In this document: positions 18,803-27,444 of the stretch, piece after piece
Layout: each line of letters begins with the position of its first letter
How positions within the stretch are numbered: the stretch's first letter is position 1
Source of the DNA: Hyphomonadaceae bacterium
GTDB lineage: Bacteria; Pseudomonadota; Alphaproteobacteria; Caulobacterales; Maricaulaceae
Length of the DNA stretch: 64,000 bases
Assembly (NCBI GenBank): GCA_013001295.1
Contig: JABDMW010000046.1
Location: 184,309 to 248,308 of the forward strand
Direction of reading: 5' to 3'
The notes under the pieces: model-generated
The model's input: the letters and a program-made list of their open reading frames with translations, nothing else
What the model was told of the DNA's origin: nothing
The model's database searches: none
Program-made: the position numbers and the translations under genes

Positions 18803-18821
18803 GCCAAGCGTAAGAGAAACA

Positions 18822-18860
18822 GGATTGCGGCGCGATGGTCGTGCCGCAATCCACATTATT
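18822..18860 (+). terminator. Hairpin between second and third DUF11 genes (terminator or attenuator)
   Basis: GGATTGCGGC (18822-18831) and GCCGCAATCC (18843-18852) form a perfect 10-bp stem, followed by ACATTATTTTTG. The interrupted T-run suggests partial termination, letting the small protein be made in excess over the giant one. Confidence 0.6.
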
Positions 18861-18925
18861 TTTGGTTGCTTTTGAGCAGAACACGGCGGTCAAGATCGTG
18901 AATGTGAAAAGGTGTGGGAACTAAA

Positions 18926-21900
18926 ATGGCCAATCAAGAAGTCTTATTGTGGGCAAGACGTCTGGCAGTAGCTGCCGGGTCTATTGCTGCCTACGGGACT
19001 GTCAGCGCCCATGCAGCTGATCTCGGCCAAACCGTAACCAATATCGCTGTCGTCAGTTATGAGAACGCGGACGGTGGACGATTAAGGGTTATCACCAATC
19101 CGGCACAATTTGTTGTAGAGGCCGAACGTACGGCTTCGACAATTGAATTCTTTCGCTATTCACCAAATGGCGCAAACGCCGACATTGTTCAAATCAATGG
19201 GGCGGACTATAGCGCAACGGGCGACACCAATGGAACATTCGCAGCAATGCCCTTGCCAACACTGGGCCAAAACACACCTCTAAATCTCGGCGATTCTATT
19301 CCGCTTATCCCCGCATCCATGTATAATGCCGGCGAGATCATGTTTGTCCGTGTGACGGATCCGGGGCAGAATGGCAACCCAAATGAGATTGAAACCATCG
19401 TTGTCACGATTGAGACCGACGCTGGCGACACTATAACTCTGAGATTATATGAGTCAGGCCCGGATACAGGCCACTTTTGGGCTTATGTCCCGTCGACGCG
19501 TAAAATCACACCCATCAATGACACGGAACTGACGACTGAACAAGGCACGCAAATAACTGCGACTTATATAGATTCTTTTGATTCTACTGAGATTTCAATA
19601 GATACGGCTCTCGTTGATCCACACGGCCGCGTGTTTAACGGGCTGACAGGTGAATTGGTCAACAACGCTCGCGTAACATTGATCGACTATACAACCGGAT
19701 TGCCTGCCGTCGTTTACGGCGTAGACGGCGTCTCGGAATTTCCGGCGCAATATCTAACTGGGTCGACGGTTGCAGACGAAAGCGGTCTCCCGTATGAGCT
19801 TCGTTCGGGCGAGTTTCGCTTTCCCATCGTTCCGGCGGGACAATATGAAATCCGGGTCGAGCCGCCGCAGGGATTAAGTTTTGCGTCTTCGCTTGCGCCG
19901 GAAGATTTTGATGGCTTGGACAATGCGCCGTTTACGGTTGAAGACACGGCGTCTTACGGTCTTACTTTTACACAGGAGATCGCAGGGCCGCTGCATTTCG
20001 ATATTCCACTCGACGCCGATACAGAGTTGTTGGTCGGGAAAACAGCCAATGTTGAATACGGAGATGTTGGCGATTTCATCACCTACACGGTAAACGTTGA
20101 AAACTCCGGTCTGGCCGGTGCGCCCGTTATTTTGCGTGACACGCTTCCTGACGGGTTTCGCTATGTGTCAGGCTCAACGCGCGTGGGCGGGCAAAGCTTT
20201 GCGGAGCCTCAAATTGCAGCAGATGGTGAAGAGCTGATCTTTGATTTGGGCACATTGTCATCCGCACTAGCAGTGAACCTCACTTATGTTTTAGAAATCG
20301 GTGCCGGCGTTGAGCCAGGGGACGATGCCGTGAATGCGGTTGTGGCGATCGATCGAAATGGCAATTCCATTTCCAACATCGCGCGGAAAGAAATTGCTAT
20401 CCGGGAAGATCTGTTCCGGACACGCAGCACGCTTGTCGGCCGGATTTCAGAACAATCCTGTGACGGCGAAGAAGACTGGGCACGTGAAATCACAAAAGGC
20501 ATCGGCGTCGAAGGCGTCCGCCTTTATATGGAAACCGGTGCTTACGCGGTAACCGACGAAGACGGCCTATATCACTTTGAGGGAGTGACCGGCGGCACCC
20601 ATGTTGTTCAACTCGACGAGGAAACATTACCACAAGGCTATGAGCCGATGGTGTGTGAAGAAAGCACGCGCTATGCCGATAATCCGACTTCAAAATTTAT
20701 TGAAATTCAAGGCGGGGGGCTATGGCGCGCCAATTTTTATCTCAAAAGAACCGGTGAGGTTGTTGAAGAGAAAAAAGTAGAAGCCTTCAATGATCTGGTC
20801 GAATACAAACGATATAACGGAGAATGGCTGGCAACACAGACTGACGAAGTAGATTGGGTTTATCCATCGCCGGACCGCACGCCGTCAATTCCTTCGACCA
20901 ATATCGGGATCAAACATGCGCCGAATCAAAGGGTTGAACTAACCCTTAATGGCCGTGACATCCCCTCATTTAACAAGGCGGGACGCGATACGGATGCGCA
21001 GCGCACAGTCATGATCAGTCGCTGGCGCGGTGTGGATTTGCTCGAAGGCCGCAACGATTTTGTCGCCAAAGTACTCGATGCTGATGGCACCACGATCAGA
21101 ACGATCAAGCAAGACATCCATTTTGTAAAAAATATCAGCCGGGCTTCGGCCGTTCCGGATCAGTCGATTCTGGTTGCGGACGGACGCACCAATCCTGAAT
21201 TGGCGATACGTCTGGAAGATGAAGCCGGTCGGCCTGTGCATGCAGGTCGCGTGGCGCAAATCGATATCGAGGCGCCGTACCGTTTGTTCAACCAAGCCCA
21301 GATTGAGGGTGAAGCCGAACTCGTGACGCCCAATTCCGCACGGACCAATGTGTCTGTGGGAGCGGATGGAATTGCACGTATCAAGCTTGAGCCTACGCTT
21401 AAGACCGGCAAGGTCACAGTGGTTGTCACTTTAGATAATGGCCGCAAGGTCGAACTGTTCATGTATTTACAGCCAGAGAAGCGCGATTGGATTTTGGTTG
21501 GTTTAGCGGAAGGCAGTATTGCCTATAATGCATTAACTAATAAGGCGCGAACATTGGCCGGCGGCGCCCTTCAGGACCTTGAGGGAGATGGCCGGGTTGC
21601 CTTTTTCGCCAAAGGCATGGTTAAAGGCGATTGGTTGATGACGCTGGCCGTAGATACGGACAAGCGTCGTGGGGACCGTGATGGAGACTTCAATACTGAA
21701 ATCGACCCCAATGCCTATTACACACTGTATGGTGATCGTTCGTACAACGAATTTGAAGCGGTCAGTCGGTATCCGGTATACTTAAAACTCGAGAAAAAAT
21801 CCTTTTACGCTATGTTTGGGGACTTCAATACGGATATCACCGAAGGCAAACTAACCCGGTATTCCCGTCATTTGTCTGGTTTTAAAGGCGAGTATCTCGG

Positions 21901-24007
21901 CGAGGCTTTTCAAGCCGCGGCTTTTGCTGCGGAAACCAATCAGGGCTTCGCCAAAGACGAGATCGCAGCCAATGGGACGAGCGGACCATACCGCTTGTCG
22001 AACAACCGTGTCCTGGCCAATTCAGAAACGATTACAATTGAAACCCGCGACCGTGTACGCGCGGACCTGATATTGGAAAGCCGTCGTCTTATTCGGCATC
22101 TTGATTATACGATCGACAACTTCACCGGTGAGATCATTTTCAAATCGCCCGTTGACGTCACGGATTCCGGCTTTAATCCAAATGTGATTGTGGTTGATTA
22201 CGAAACCGCGAACGACAGCGAGCGCAATGTGACCTATGGCGGTCGCGTCCAAAAGCAAATTTTGGATAAGAAAATTCAAATCGGGTCAACATTCGTCCAT
22301 GAAGGCGGCAACAGCGCCGTTGCCGGCGGCGAAGCCGAGATGATCGGCATCGATGCCGTGGCGAAGGTTGGAAAAGGGACGGAAGTCCGGGCCGAATACG
22401 CCCGCGCCCGCAATAGCGATGATGAACTGGGCTCTGAGAGCGTGACCAGCGAAGCATACTTAGCCGAGATTATCCATACGAGCGAAAAACTGCGGGCCGA
22501 TGCCTATGTGCGTCAGGAAGAGGGAGGTTTCGGTCTGGGACAAAGAGGGTCCGCGACCAATGACCGTCGCCGCTATGGTGCTAACGTAGCCTACAAAATC
22601 GACGAAATTGAGAACGAGGACGGCGGCGAACGCGGCGAGCGCAACGTCACGGCCAGCCTCTATAAAGAAGATAATCTGACGACGGGTGATAGCCGGCGTC
22701 TGAGCGAAGTAACATTTAATCACGACACGAAAAATTTCGGCGCCTCGGCTGGTTTACGGCAGGTAAAAGATGATTTGGAAACGGGCTCAGACCGCGACTC
22801 AGTACTTGCATTGATCAGTGCCCGCTTTCATGTCCCGAAACATGGTGCGACATTCGAGGTGTCGCACGAACAGCCACTGGGGAGCGAAGATACAGTCAGT
22901 GATTTCCCGGAGCGTACCCGTTTAAGTGTTGAAAAGTCCATCACGTCCAAAGCGCGTGTTCGGGTTAGTCATGATATTTTGGGGGGCGAAAACAATGGCG
23001 GCCAGAATACCGTCCTCGGTGTGAGTTATAAACCCTGGAACGGTACGGAGCTTACCGGCGGTACAGATGTGGTGACATCGGATTCTGGACGCCGCATTGG
23101 CGCCACCGTCGGCGTTGACCAGCAAATCCAGATAAATAATAAATGGACGGCCTCCGCAGGGGTTTCAAACCGTCAGATTATCGGGTCGGACGGCCCGATC
23201 GAACAGGTTGCGCCCGATGCTGCGGTTTCTTCGTTTGAACGAAACGAATCTTTCACGGCCGCCTATGTGGGTGTCGGATACCGCAACAAAAATACCAGCG
23301 CGTCTGCGCGGATCGAAGCGCGGGAAACAAGCGCGACCGACACCTATACGGCCGTGCTAGGTGCGGCCCGCGAAGTCTCAGAAGAATTATCATTTGCCGG
23401 CGCATTGCGCGCCACCCATGCGGACGAGACCGCGAACATTGCTGAAAATGATATTATCGCGACAAACCGAAATACGGATCGTTTGGATGGGCGTCTCGGC
23501 CTGGCATGGCGGCCGAAGGATGAAGACATCATTGTCTTAAACCGTTTTGACATTGGTTATAACGACCAGGTCAATGGCGATAAAACATTTAAAGTCGTCA
23601 ACAATCTGGCTGTCAATGCGCAGGTCACAGACCGATGGCAGCTCAGCGCCAACCATGGTGTAAAATATGTAGAATCTTCAGCAGGCGGCGATACCTATTC
23701 CGGTACAACGCATTTACTGGGCGCAGAAACCCGCTACGACATTACTGAGAAAGTTGATCTTGGTCTGCATGGCTCCGTTGTCCATAGTCCGGGAGCGGAC
23801 ACCACAAGTTATGCCTTCGGGCCCTCAATCGGCGTTTCCCCCGTTGAAAATGTCTGGGTCAGTTTGGGCTATAATGTCACCGGGTATAGTGACCGTGATT
23901 TCCAGGCAGCCGAATATTCACGCAAAGGTGTTTATGTGAAAATGCGTGTTAAATTCGATCAAAACGCAGCGAAGGAAATATTGGATATTATTTCACCGTC
24001 TAACTAG
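18926..24007 (+). CDS. Giant DUF11/SdrD-B-like protein with C-terminal outer-membrane beta-barrel
   Basis: 1,693 residues from ATG at 18926; a GTG at 18914 is in frame, but GGGA sits 7-8 bp before the ATG. A signal peptide ends near SAHAADL. A DUF11-like domain lies at about 365-495 (GDVGDFITYTVNVENSG). An SdrD-B/carboxypeptidase-regulatory-like domain lies at about 500-610 (VRLYMETGAYAVTDEDGLYHFEGV). An Ig-like domain lies at about 740-850. From about 852 to the end come many alternating amphipathic strands with acidic turns, ending in YVKMRVKFDQ and a short tail, as expected for an outer-membrane barrel. A large surface-exposed, barrel-anchored protein is inferred. I do not recognise a named family for the whole protein. 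Confidence 0.75.
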   Translation: MANQEVLLWARRLAVAAGSIAAYGTVSAHAADLGQTVTNIAVVSYENADGGRLRVITNPAQFVVEAERTASTIEFFRYSPNGANADIVQINGADYSATGDTNGTFAAMPLPTLGQNTPLNLGDSIPLIPASMYNAGEIMFVRVTDPGQNGNPNEIETIVVTIETDAGDTITLRLYESGPDTGHFWAYVPSTRKITPINDTELTTEQGTQITATYIDSFDSTEISIDTALVDPHGRVFNGLTGELVNNARVTLIDYTTGLPAVVYGVDGVSEFPAQYLTGSTVADESGLPYELRSGEFRFPIVPAGQYEIRVEPPQGLSFASSLAPEDFDGLDNAPFTVEDTASYGLTFTQEIAGPLHFDIPLDADTELLVGKTANVEYGDVGDFITYTVNVENSGLAGAPVILRDTLPDGFRYVSGSTRVGGQSFAEPQIAADGEELIFDLGTLSSALAVNLTYVLEIGAGVEPGDDAVNAVVAIDRNGNSISNIARKEIAIREDLFRTRSTLVGRISEQSCDGEEDWAREITKGIGVEGVRLYMETGAYAVTDEDGLYHFEGVTGGTHVVQLDEETLPQGYEPMVCEESTRYADNPTSKFIEIQGGGLWRANFYLKRTGEVVEEKKVEAFNDLVEYKRYNGEWLATQTDEVDWVYPSPDRTPSIPSTNIGIKHAPNQRVELTLNGRDIPSFNKAGRDTDAQRTVMISRWRGVDLLEGRNDFVAKVLDADGTTIRTIKQDIHFVKNISRASAVPDQSILVADGRTNPELAIRLEDEAGRPVHAGRVAQIDIEAPYRLFNQAQIEGEAELVTPNSARTNVSVGADGIARIKLEPTLKTGKVTVVVTLDNGRKVELFMYLQPEKRDWILVGLAEGSIAYNALTNKARTLAGGALQDLEGDGRVAFFAKGMVKGDWLMTLAVDTDKRRGDRDGDFNTEIDPNAYYTLYGDRSYNEFEAVSRYPVYLKLEKKSFYAMFGDFNTDITEGKLTRYSRHLSGFKGEYLGEAFQAAAFAAETNQGFAKDEIAANGTSGPYRLSNNRVLANSETITIETRDRVRADLILESRRLIRHLDYTIDNFTGEIIFKSPVDVTDSGFNPNVIVVDYETANDSERNVTYGGRVQKQILDKKIQIGSTFVHEGGNSAVAGGEAEMIGIDAVAKVGKGTEVRAEYARARNSDDELGSESVTSEAYLAEIIHTSEKLRADAYVRQEEGGFGLGQRGSATNDRRRYGANVAYKIDEIENEDGGERGERNVTASLYKEDNLTTGDSRRLSEVTFNHDTKNFGASAGLRQVKDDLETGSDRDSVLALISARFHVPKHGATFEVSHEQPLGSEDTVSDFPERTRLSVEKSITSKARVRVSHDILGGENNGGQNTVLGVSYKPWNGTELTGGTDVVTSDSGRRIGATVGVDQQIQINNKWTASAGVSNRQIIGSDGPIEQVAPDAAVSSFERNESFTAAYVGVGYRNKNTSASARIEARETSATDTYTAVLGAAREVSEELSFAGALRATHADETANIAENDIIATNRNTDRLDGRLGLAWRPKDEDIIVLNRFDIGYNDQVNGDKTFKVVNNLAVNAQVTDRWQLSANHGVKYVESSAGGDTYSGTTHLLGAETRYDITEKVDLGLHGSVVHSPGADTTSYAFGPSIGVSPVENVWVSLGYNVTGYSDRDFQAAEYSRKGVYVKMRVKFDQNAAKEILDIISPSN

Positions 24008-24071
24008 TTGCATTTGTCCAGATGTCAGTCTTGTTAATCAAAAACAGTCGCCATCTGTGCAACTGTTTTCA

Positions 24072-27041
24072 CTAAGCAGACAGGGCCTGTTGTTGCTTTT
24101 GACGAAGTTGTTTGCGCCGGGCGAACCGGATCGAGCTGAATAATTCGCTGACGATAACCGGTTTGGTCAGGAATACATCAGCGCCAGCAGCTAAACATTC
24201 CGCATTGTTTTCTGCCGATGCGTCTGCAGTTAAAGCAATAATCGCCGTATTGCATTGTGGTTCGGGTAGACTGCGAATAGCTTTTGTCGCCTCGATCCCG
24301 TCCATTACCGGCATACGGATATCCATGATAACTGCATCAAATGATTGTGCGTTCATTATGTCTATTGCCACTTGGCCGTTCTCGGCACAACTGACTGAAC
24401 ACCCGACGGGTTCTAAAAGCGAGCGCAGGATTTCCAGATTGGCTTCAATGTCTTCAACTACCAATATGTTGAGGCCGGTTAACTGGTCGGGCTCAATTTC
24501 CGGCGAATCAGATCTGGGTTGTTGACGGGAGAAACCTGCGCGGGGATTTTCTGTGGATTTTGGGACTGACAAAGTTTCGTTGCCCAGATTCGGCGACTCG
24601 GTTGATTGTTCGGACTGATCGGTGATGTCTCCAGCAATTGTTTCAAATTCTGCCTCGTCCTCGTCTGTAAGTTCGAATTCGTCGCTTTCGGCCTCGCGCT
24701 CGGAATTAATTGGCTCTTCGACGGCAGGCGTTAGCGATTCCTGTTCTAATTGAGCTTTTTCTCTGGCCGCCAAATCCGCCCGTAATTTTTCTATTGAGAC
24801 AGCTGGTGAGAAGTCAATTTTCGTGGATTCGGTCGGTACTACTTCGAAGATCGGACGGTTTGTTGCAGGGTTTATTGCTGCATCTGTAGCCGCGCAAGTT
24901 TTCACGACCATTTTAAACTCTGAGCCGCGCCCTGCTGTTGACGTCATCGTGACGTCGCCACCCATAAGTCGCGAAAGGCCGCGGGTAACGGCGAGACCAA
25001 TTCCGGCTCCGTCATGACTTCGCGTGAGTGAGCTATCGGCCTGAACAAAGGGCTTAAACAGTTTCTCTTTGACCTCATCAGTAATACCTTGACCGGTATC
25101 CGCAACGATCATGGTCAAGTCGCGCACACCCTTGCGGTCCGGATCGCTCATTGTCGCATGAATATGAATGCGGCCTTCCTCAGTAAATCTCACGGCATTG
25201 GCGATTAAATTAGACAGGCCCTGTTTCACGCGGATGCTGTCGAGCATAAGATCGTCCGGTACATTGTCGGCGACGAAACACGTAAATTGAACTTTGGAGT
25301 CGTCAACATCCGCCTTGGCAGCCTGATACAGCCCGTTAATAATTTCACGGATGCTGGCGGGCGCCGTGACAATGCTAAGTTTTCCTGATTCCATTTGTGC
25401 CATATCCAAAATTCCGCTGAGCAATTGAAGGAGGTTTTCACCTGATTTCAAGATCAACTTATTGTAGTTTCTAAGCTCTTCGGTTTCCCCTTTCTCCGAT
25501 AATATACCCGCAATTCCTATTATCCCGTTAAGAGGTGTGCGTAATTCATGGCTCATGACCGATAAGAATTGCGACTTGGCGCGATCGCCGGCTTCCGCAT
25601 CAAGAGCGGCAATTTCGAGTATTTTACTTATTTTTTGACTCCAAATTGCAAATGCAATCGCTGCCGCGGCAATCAGGAGGAGCGAGCCTGCCAAGGCCAT
25701 CAAAAACACATTTGAGCGTTGCTTGGCTTCCAGTTCACTTTGTTTGAGTTCTGCTTCGCGTAAGAGGGCCACTTCACGCTCGGCTTGGCGATCTTTGTCA
25801 TTTTCGAGATTGGCCTGGAGACTTTGAATGCCTTTGGATTGACGGCTAAGCTGCAATTGGACAATTGACTTTAATTGATCATTTAGGAGTTTAGCCGTTG
25901 AGGGAGCATCGTTTTTGGCGATAGCAATTAATGCTTGAACCTTAAGTTTTATGGCTTGGTGTTCGTTGGGGCTCAGTTTGGATTGGGCTAATAATTTTTC
26001 GTATTCGTGTAAGCTGTTTTCCGCTTTATCAATCTGATTCAGGCCGGCGAAAGAAATGGCGCGGGCAAGTTCAAGGCTAGGTTTCAGGTCCGGATCGTCA
26101 GTTAGCGCAATCCCTTCGTTCAATGTTTCCAACGCTTCCGCATAATGACCACCGTTATTTTGAGCCTGCCCATAGCGATAATACGCTAAGTCGTTTTTAT
26201 TGCCGTCAACTTGTTGGCTGAGACGGAAAAGGGCGCCGGCGAGGAGTTCTGCAGTTTCGAATTCCTGCCAGGAATTGAAGACATAGGTCAAGTTATTGAT
26301 CAACCCAATGCCGTCAATTGCGCGGTTTTGGGCGATCCCTTTGTTGAGTATCTGCTCAGTTGTTTCGACGCCGAGTTCGATATTGATGAGCGAAAGTTGA
26401 ATAAAAGCGATTTGATCATAGGTTTCGTATTGGGCTTCAATGACGTCATCGGATAACTCGCTCGGGATTAATCGAAGAGCGTTTTGCGTGTCCCTTAAAG
26501 CGATATCGAAATTACCCTGGTAAGTAGGGAGCGTCGATTCCATTAACGCTGCCCTCTGCGCAACGAACCAATCCGGGTTGCTTCTGTACTGTTGGAGGGC
26601 GTTTAGGTTCGATTTTCGGATTGTCTCGTCGTTTTCTTCGCCTTGCAGCAAGAGTTGCAACCGAATGATTTCTGCGATTGCTGCATCCCGATGGCTTCCT
26701 GTCTGTTCGGCAAATGACCTGTATGCGGGTAATAAATCCTCAATAGGAGCGCCGTTGCGGAAAACTGAATCCATCACGAGGCGGCGTAAAGAAACTAATT
26801 TCTCGCCGTGGGGTTTACTCGACCGAATGACATCTTCTGCTGTAGCTGCTGCTTGAACAAACAGTCGTTGTTGTTCAATTTTCTGCGCTAATTCAAGAGC
26901 CTTAGATTTAGTTTCATCCGGTACGATCGAATTTGTTTGAGCATGTGTTGGGTTTGTAAACACAACAAAAAGGGCAATCAAAAAAAATAGCCCCGTTAGG
27001 TATGTTCGAATCTTACTTGTCTGAAAACGTTGCCGAAACAC
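24072..27041 (-). CDS. Hybrid histidine kinase with periplasmic TPR sensor region and receiver domain
   Basis: 989 residues starting at GTG 27041, with AGGAT 7 bp upstream. A signal/anchor segment occupies about 13-35. About 400 residues of TPR-like helices follow and should lie in the periplasm. A single membrane helix spans about 444-467. The HisKA dimerisation helix has phospho-acceptor H498 (SVMSHELRTPLNG). A HATPase domain with G-box (GQGITDEV, GAGIGLAVTRGL) and an acidic linker follow. The C-terminal receiver has phospho-acceptor D907 (AVIMDIRMPVMDG). No output domain is present, so phosphate must go to a phosphotransferase encoded elsewhere. It lies directly downstream of the repeat-peptide gene, which has its own terminator. 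TPR domains commonly bind peptides, so a link is worth testing. Confidence 0.88.
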   Translation of the reverse strand: MFRQRFQTSKIRTYLTGLFFLIALFVVFTNPTHAQTNSIVPDETKSKALELAQKIEQQRLFVQAAATAEDVIRSSKPHGEKLVSLRRLVMDSVFRNGAPIEDLLPAYRSFAEQTGSHRDAAIAEIIRLQLLLQGEENDETIRKSNLNALQQYRSNPDWFVAQRAALMESTLPTYQGNFDIALRDTQNALRLIPSELSDDVIEAQYETYDQIAFIQLSLINIELGVETTEQILNKGIAQNRAIDGIGLINNLTYVFNSWQEFETAELLAGALFRLSQQVDGNKNDLAYYRYGQAQNNGGHYAEALETLNEGIALTDDPDLKPSLELARAISFAGLNQIDKAENSLHEYEKLLAQSKLSPNEHQAIKLKVQALIAIAKNDAPSTAKLLNDQLKSIVQLQLSRQSKGIQSLQANLENDKDRQAEREVALLREAELKQSELEAKQRSNVFLMALAGSLLLIAAAAIAFAIWSQKISKILEIAALDAEAGDRAKSQFLSVMSHELRTPLNGIIGIAGILSEKGETEELRNYNKLILKSGENLLQLLSGILDMAQMESGKLSIVTAPASIREIINGLYQAAKADVDDSKVQFTCFVADNVPDDLMLDSIRVKQGLSNLIANAVRFTEEGRIHIHATMSDPDRKGVRDLTMIVADTGQGITDEVKEKLFKPFVQADSSLTRSHDGAGIGLAVTRGLSRLMGGDVTMTSTAGRGSEFKMVVKTCAATDAAINPATNRPIFEVVPTESTKIDFSPAVSIEKLRADLAAREKAQLEQESLTPAVEEPINSEREAESDEFELTDEDEAEFETIAGDITDQSEQSTESPNLGNETLSVPKSTENPRAGFSRQQPRSDSPEIEPDQLTGLNILVVEDIEANLEILRSLLEPVGCSVSCAENGQVAIDIMNAQSFDAVIMDIRMPVMDGIEATKAIRSLPEPQCNTAIIALTADASAENNAECLAAGADVFLTKPVIVSELFSSIRFARRKQLRQKQQQALSA

Positions 27042-27111
27042 AATTTAATCCTGTTTAACGGTCAGGATTTCATGAATATCTTAGCAATTCCCTACTTTTT
27101 AGTCCCCGTGC

Positions 27112-27140
27112 ATAAAAAAAACCCGCTTTTCAGCGGGTTT
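27112..27140 (-). terminator. Strong rho-independent terminator of the repeat-peptide gene
   Basis: On the minus strand AAACCCGCT (27140-27132) pairs with AGCGGGTTT (27127-27119) around a 4-nt loop, with eight U completing and following the 3' arm. It begins 42 bp after the peptide stop codon and isolates that gene from the kinase gene. Confidence 0.92.
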
Positions 27141-27182
27141 CCACATTCGTAATTATTTGAAGTGACGATTAGATCGGTTCAA

Positions 27183-27308
27183 TTAAGTTTTAATTGAGCG
27201 ACCGCTTGTTTTAATCGAGCGATTGCCCGTCTTAATTGAGCGACTGCTGGTCTTAATAGAGCGACCACCTACAACAACTTCAATTTCTTTTTTGGTTAGT
27301 TCACGCAT
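27183..27308 (-). CDS. Double-glycine-leader precursor peptide with four RSIKT repeats
   Basis: A 41-codon gene. The leader MRELTKKEIEVVVGG has the hallmarks of double-glycine export leaders: hydrophobic positions spaced along a short helix (L4, I9, V12, V13) and GG at -2/-1. The 26-residue core consists of four RSIKT pentapeptides separated by the dipeptides SS, GN and SG. It contains four Arg, four Lys and no acidic residue, so it is strongly cationic. The four units differ at synonymous positions: the Thr codons are ACC, ACG, ACA and ACT, Ser is TCT/TCA/TCG/TCA and Lys is AAG or AAA, while the amino acids are identical. This is strong evidence for translation and selection on the peptide. 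GGGGAA lies 6 nt before the ATG. The C39 exporter gene ends 136 bp upstream on the same strand. I know no described family with this core; function (bacteriocin, signal, other) is unknown. Confidence 0.85.
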   Translation of the reverse strand: MRELTKKEIEVVVGGRSIKTSSRSIKTGNRSIKTSGRSIKT

Positions 27309-27314
27309 AATGAA

Positions 27315-27320
27315 TTCCCC
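27315..27320 (-). promoter_or_regulatory. Ribosome binding site of the repeat-peptide gene
   Basis: GGGGAA on the minus strand with a 6-nt gap to the ATG at 27308. It supports the start codon of this short gene. Confidence 0.8.
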
Positions 27321-27330
27321 AGTCGTTAAT

Positions 27331-27352
27331 ATAGTAACCAAATCGTTACTAT
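27331..27352 (-). promoter_or_regulatory. Perfect palindrome at the start of the peptide transcript (operator or hairpin)
   Basis: ATAGTAAC and GTTACTAT are perfect 8-bp inverted arms around a 6-nt spacer. They lie immediately after the predicted -10 box and just before the ribosome site. The site could be a repressor operator or a 5' UTR hairpin controlling translation. Confidence 0.65.
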
Positions 27353-27358
27353 GTATGG

Positions 27359-27387
27359 TAAATAACTGATTAATAGGGCTTTTTCAA
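27359..27387 (-). promoter_or_regulatory. Predicted sigma-70-type promoter of the repeat-peptide gene
   Basis: On the minus strand TTGAAA (27387-27382), a 17-bp spacer and TATTTA (27364-27359). It predicts a transcription start near 27352, at the edge of the palindrome. Confidence 0.55.
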
Positions 27388-27444
27388 GGCGAATCCGCAT
27401 TAATAATTCAATTATATGGGGAATCGCCCATGGAATCGGAGATT

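Noticed and set aside
27186..27263. Regular 21-bp repeats that might suggest a mini CRISPR array or satellite
   Set aside because: Units are contiguous without spacers, in frame, and vary only at synonymous or linker positions, which fits a coding repeat.
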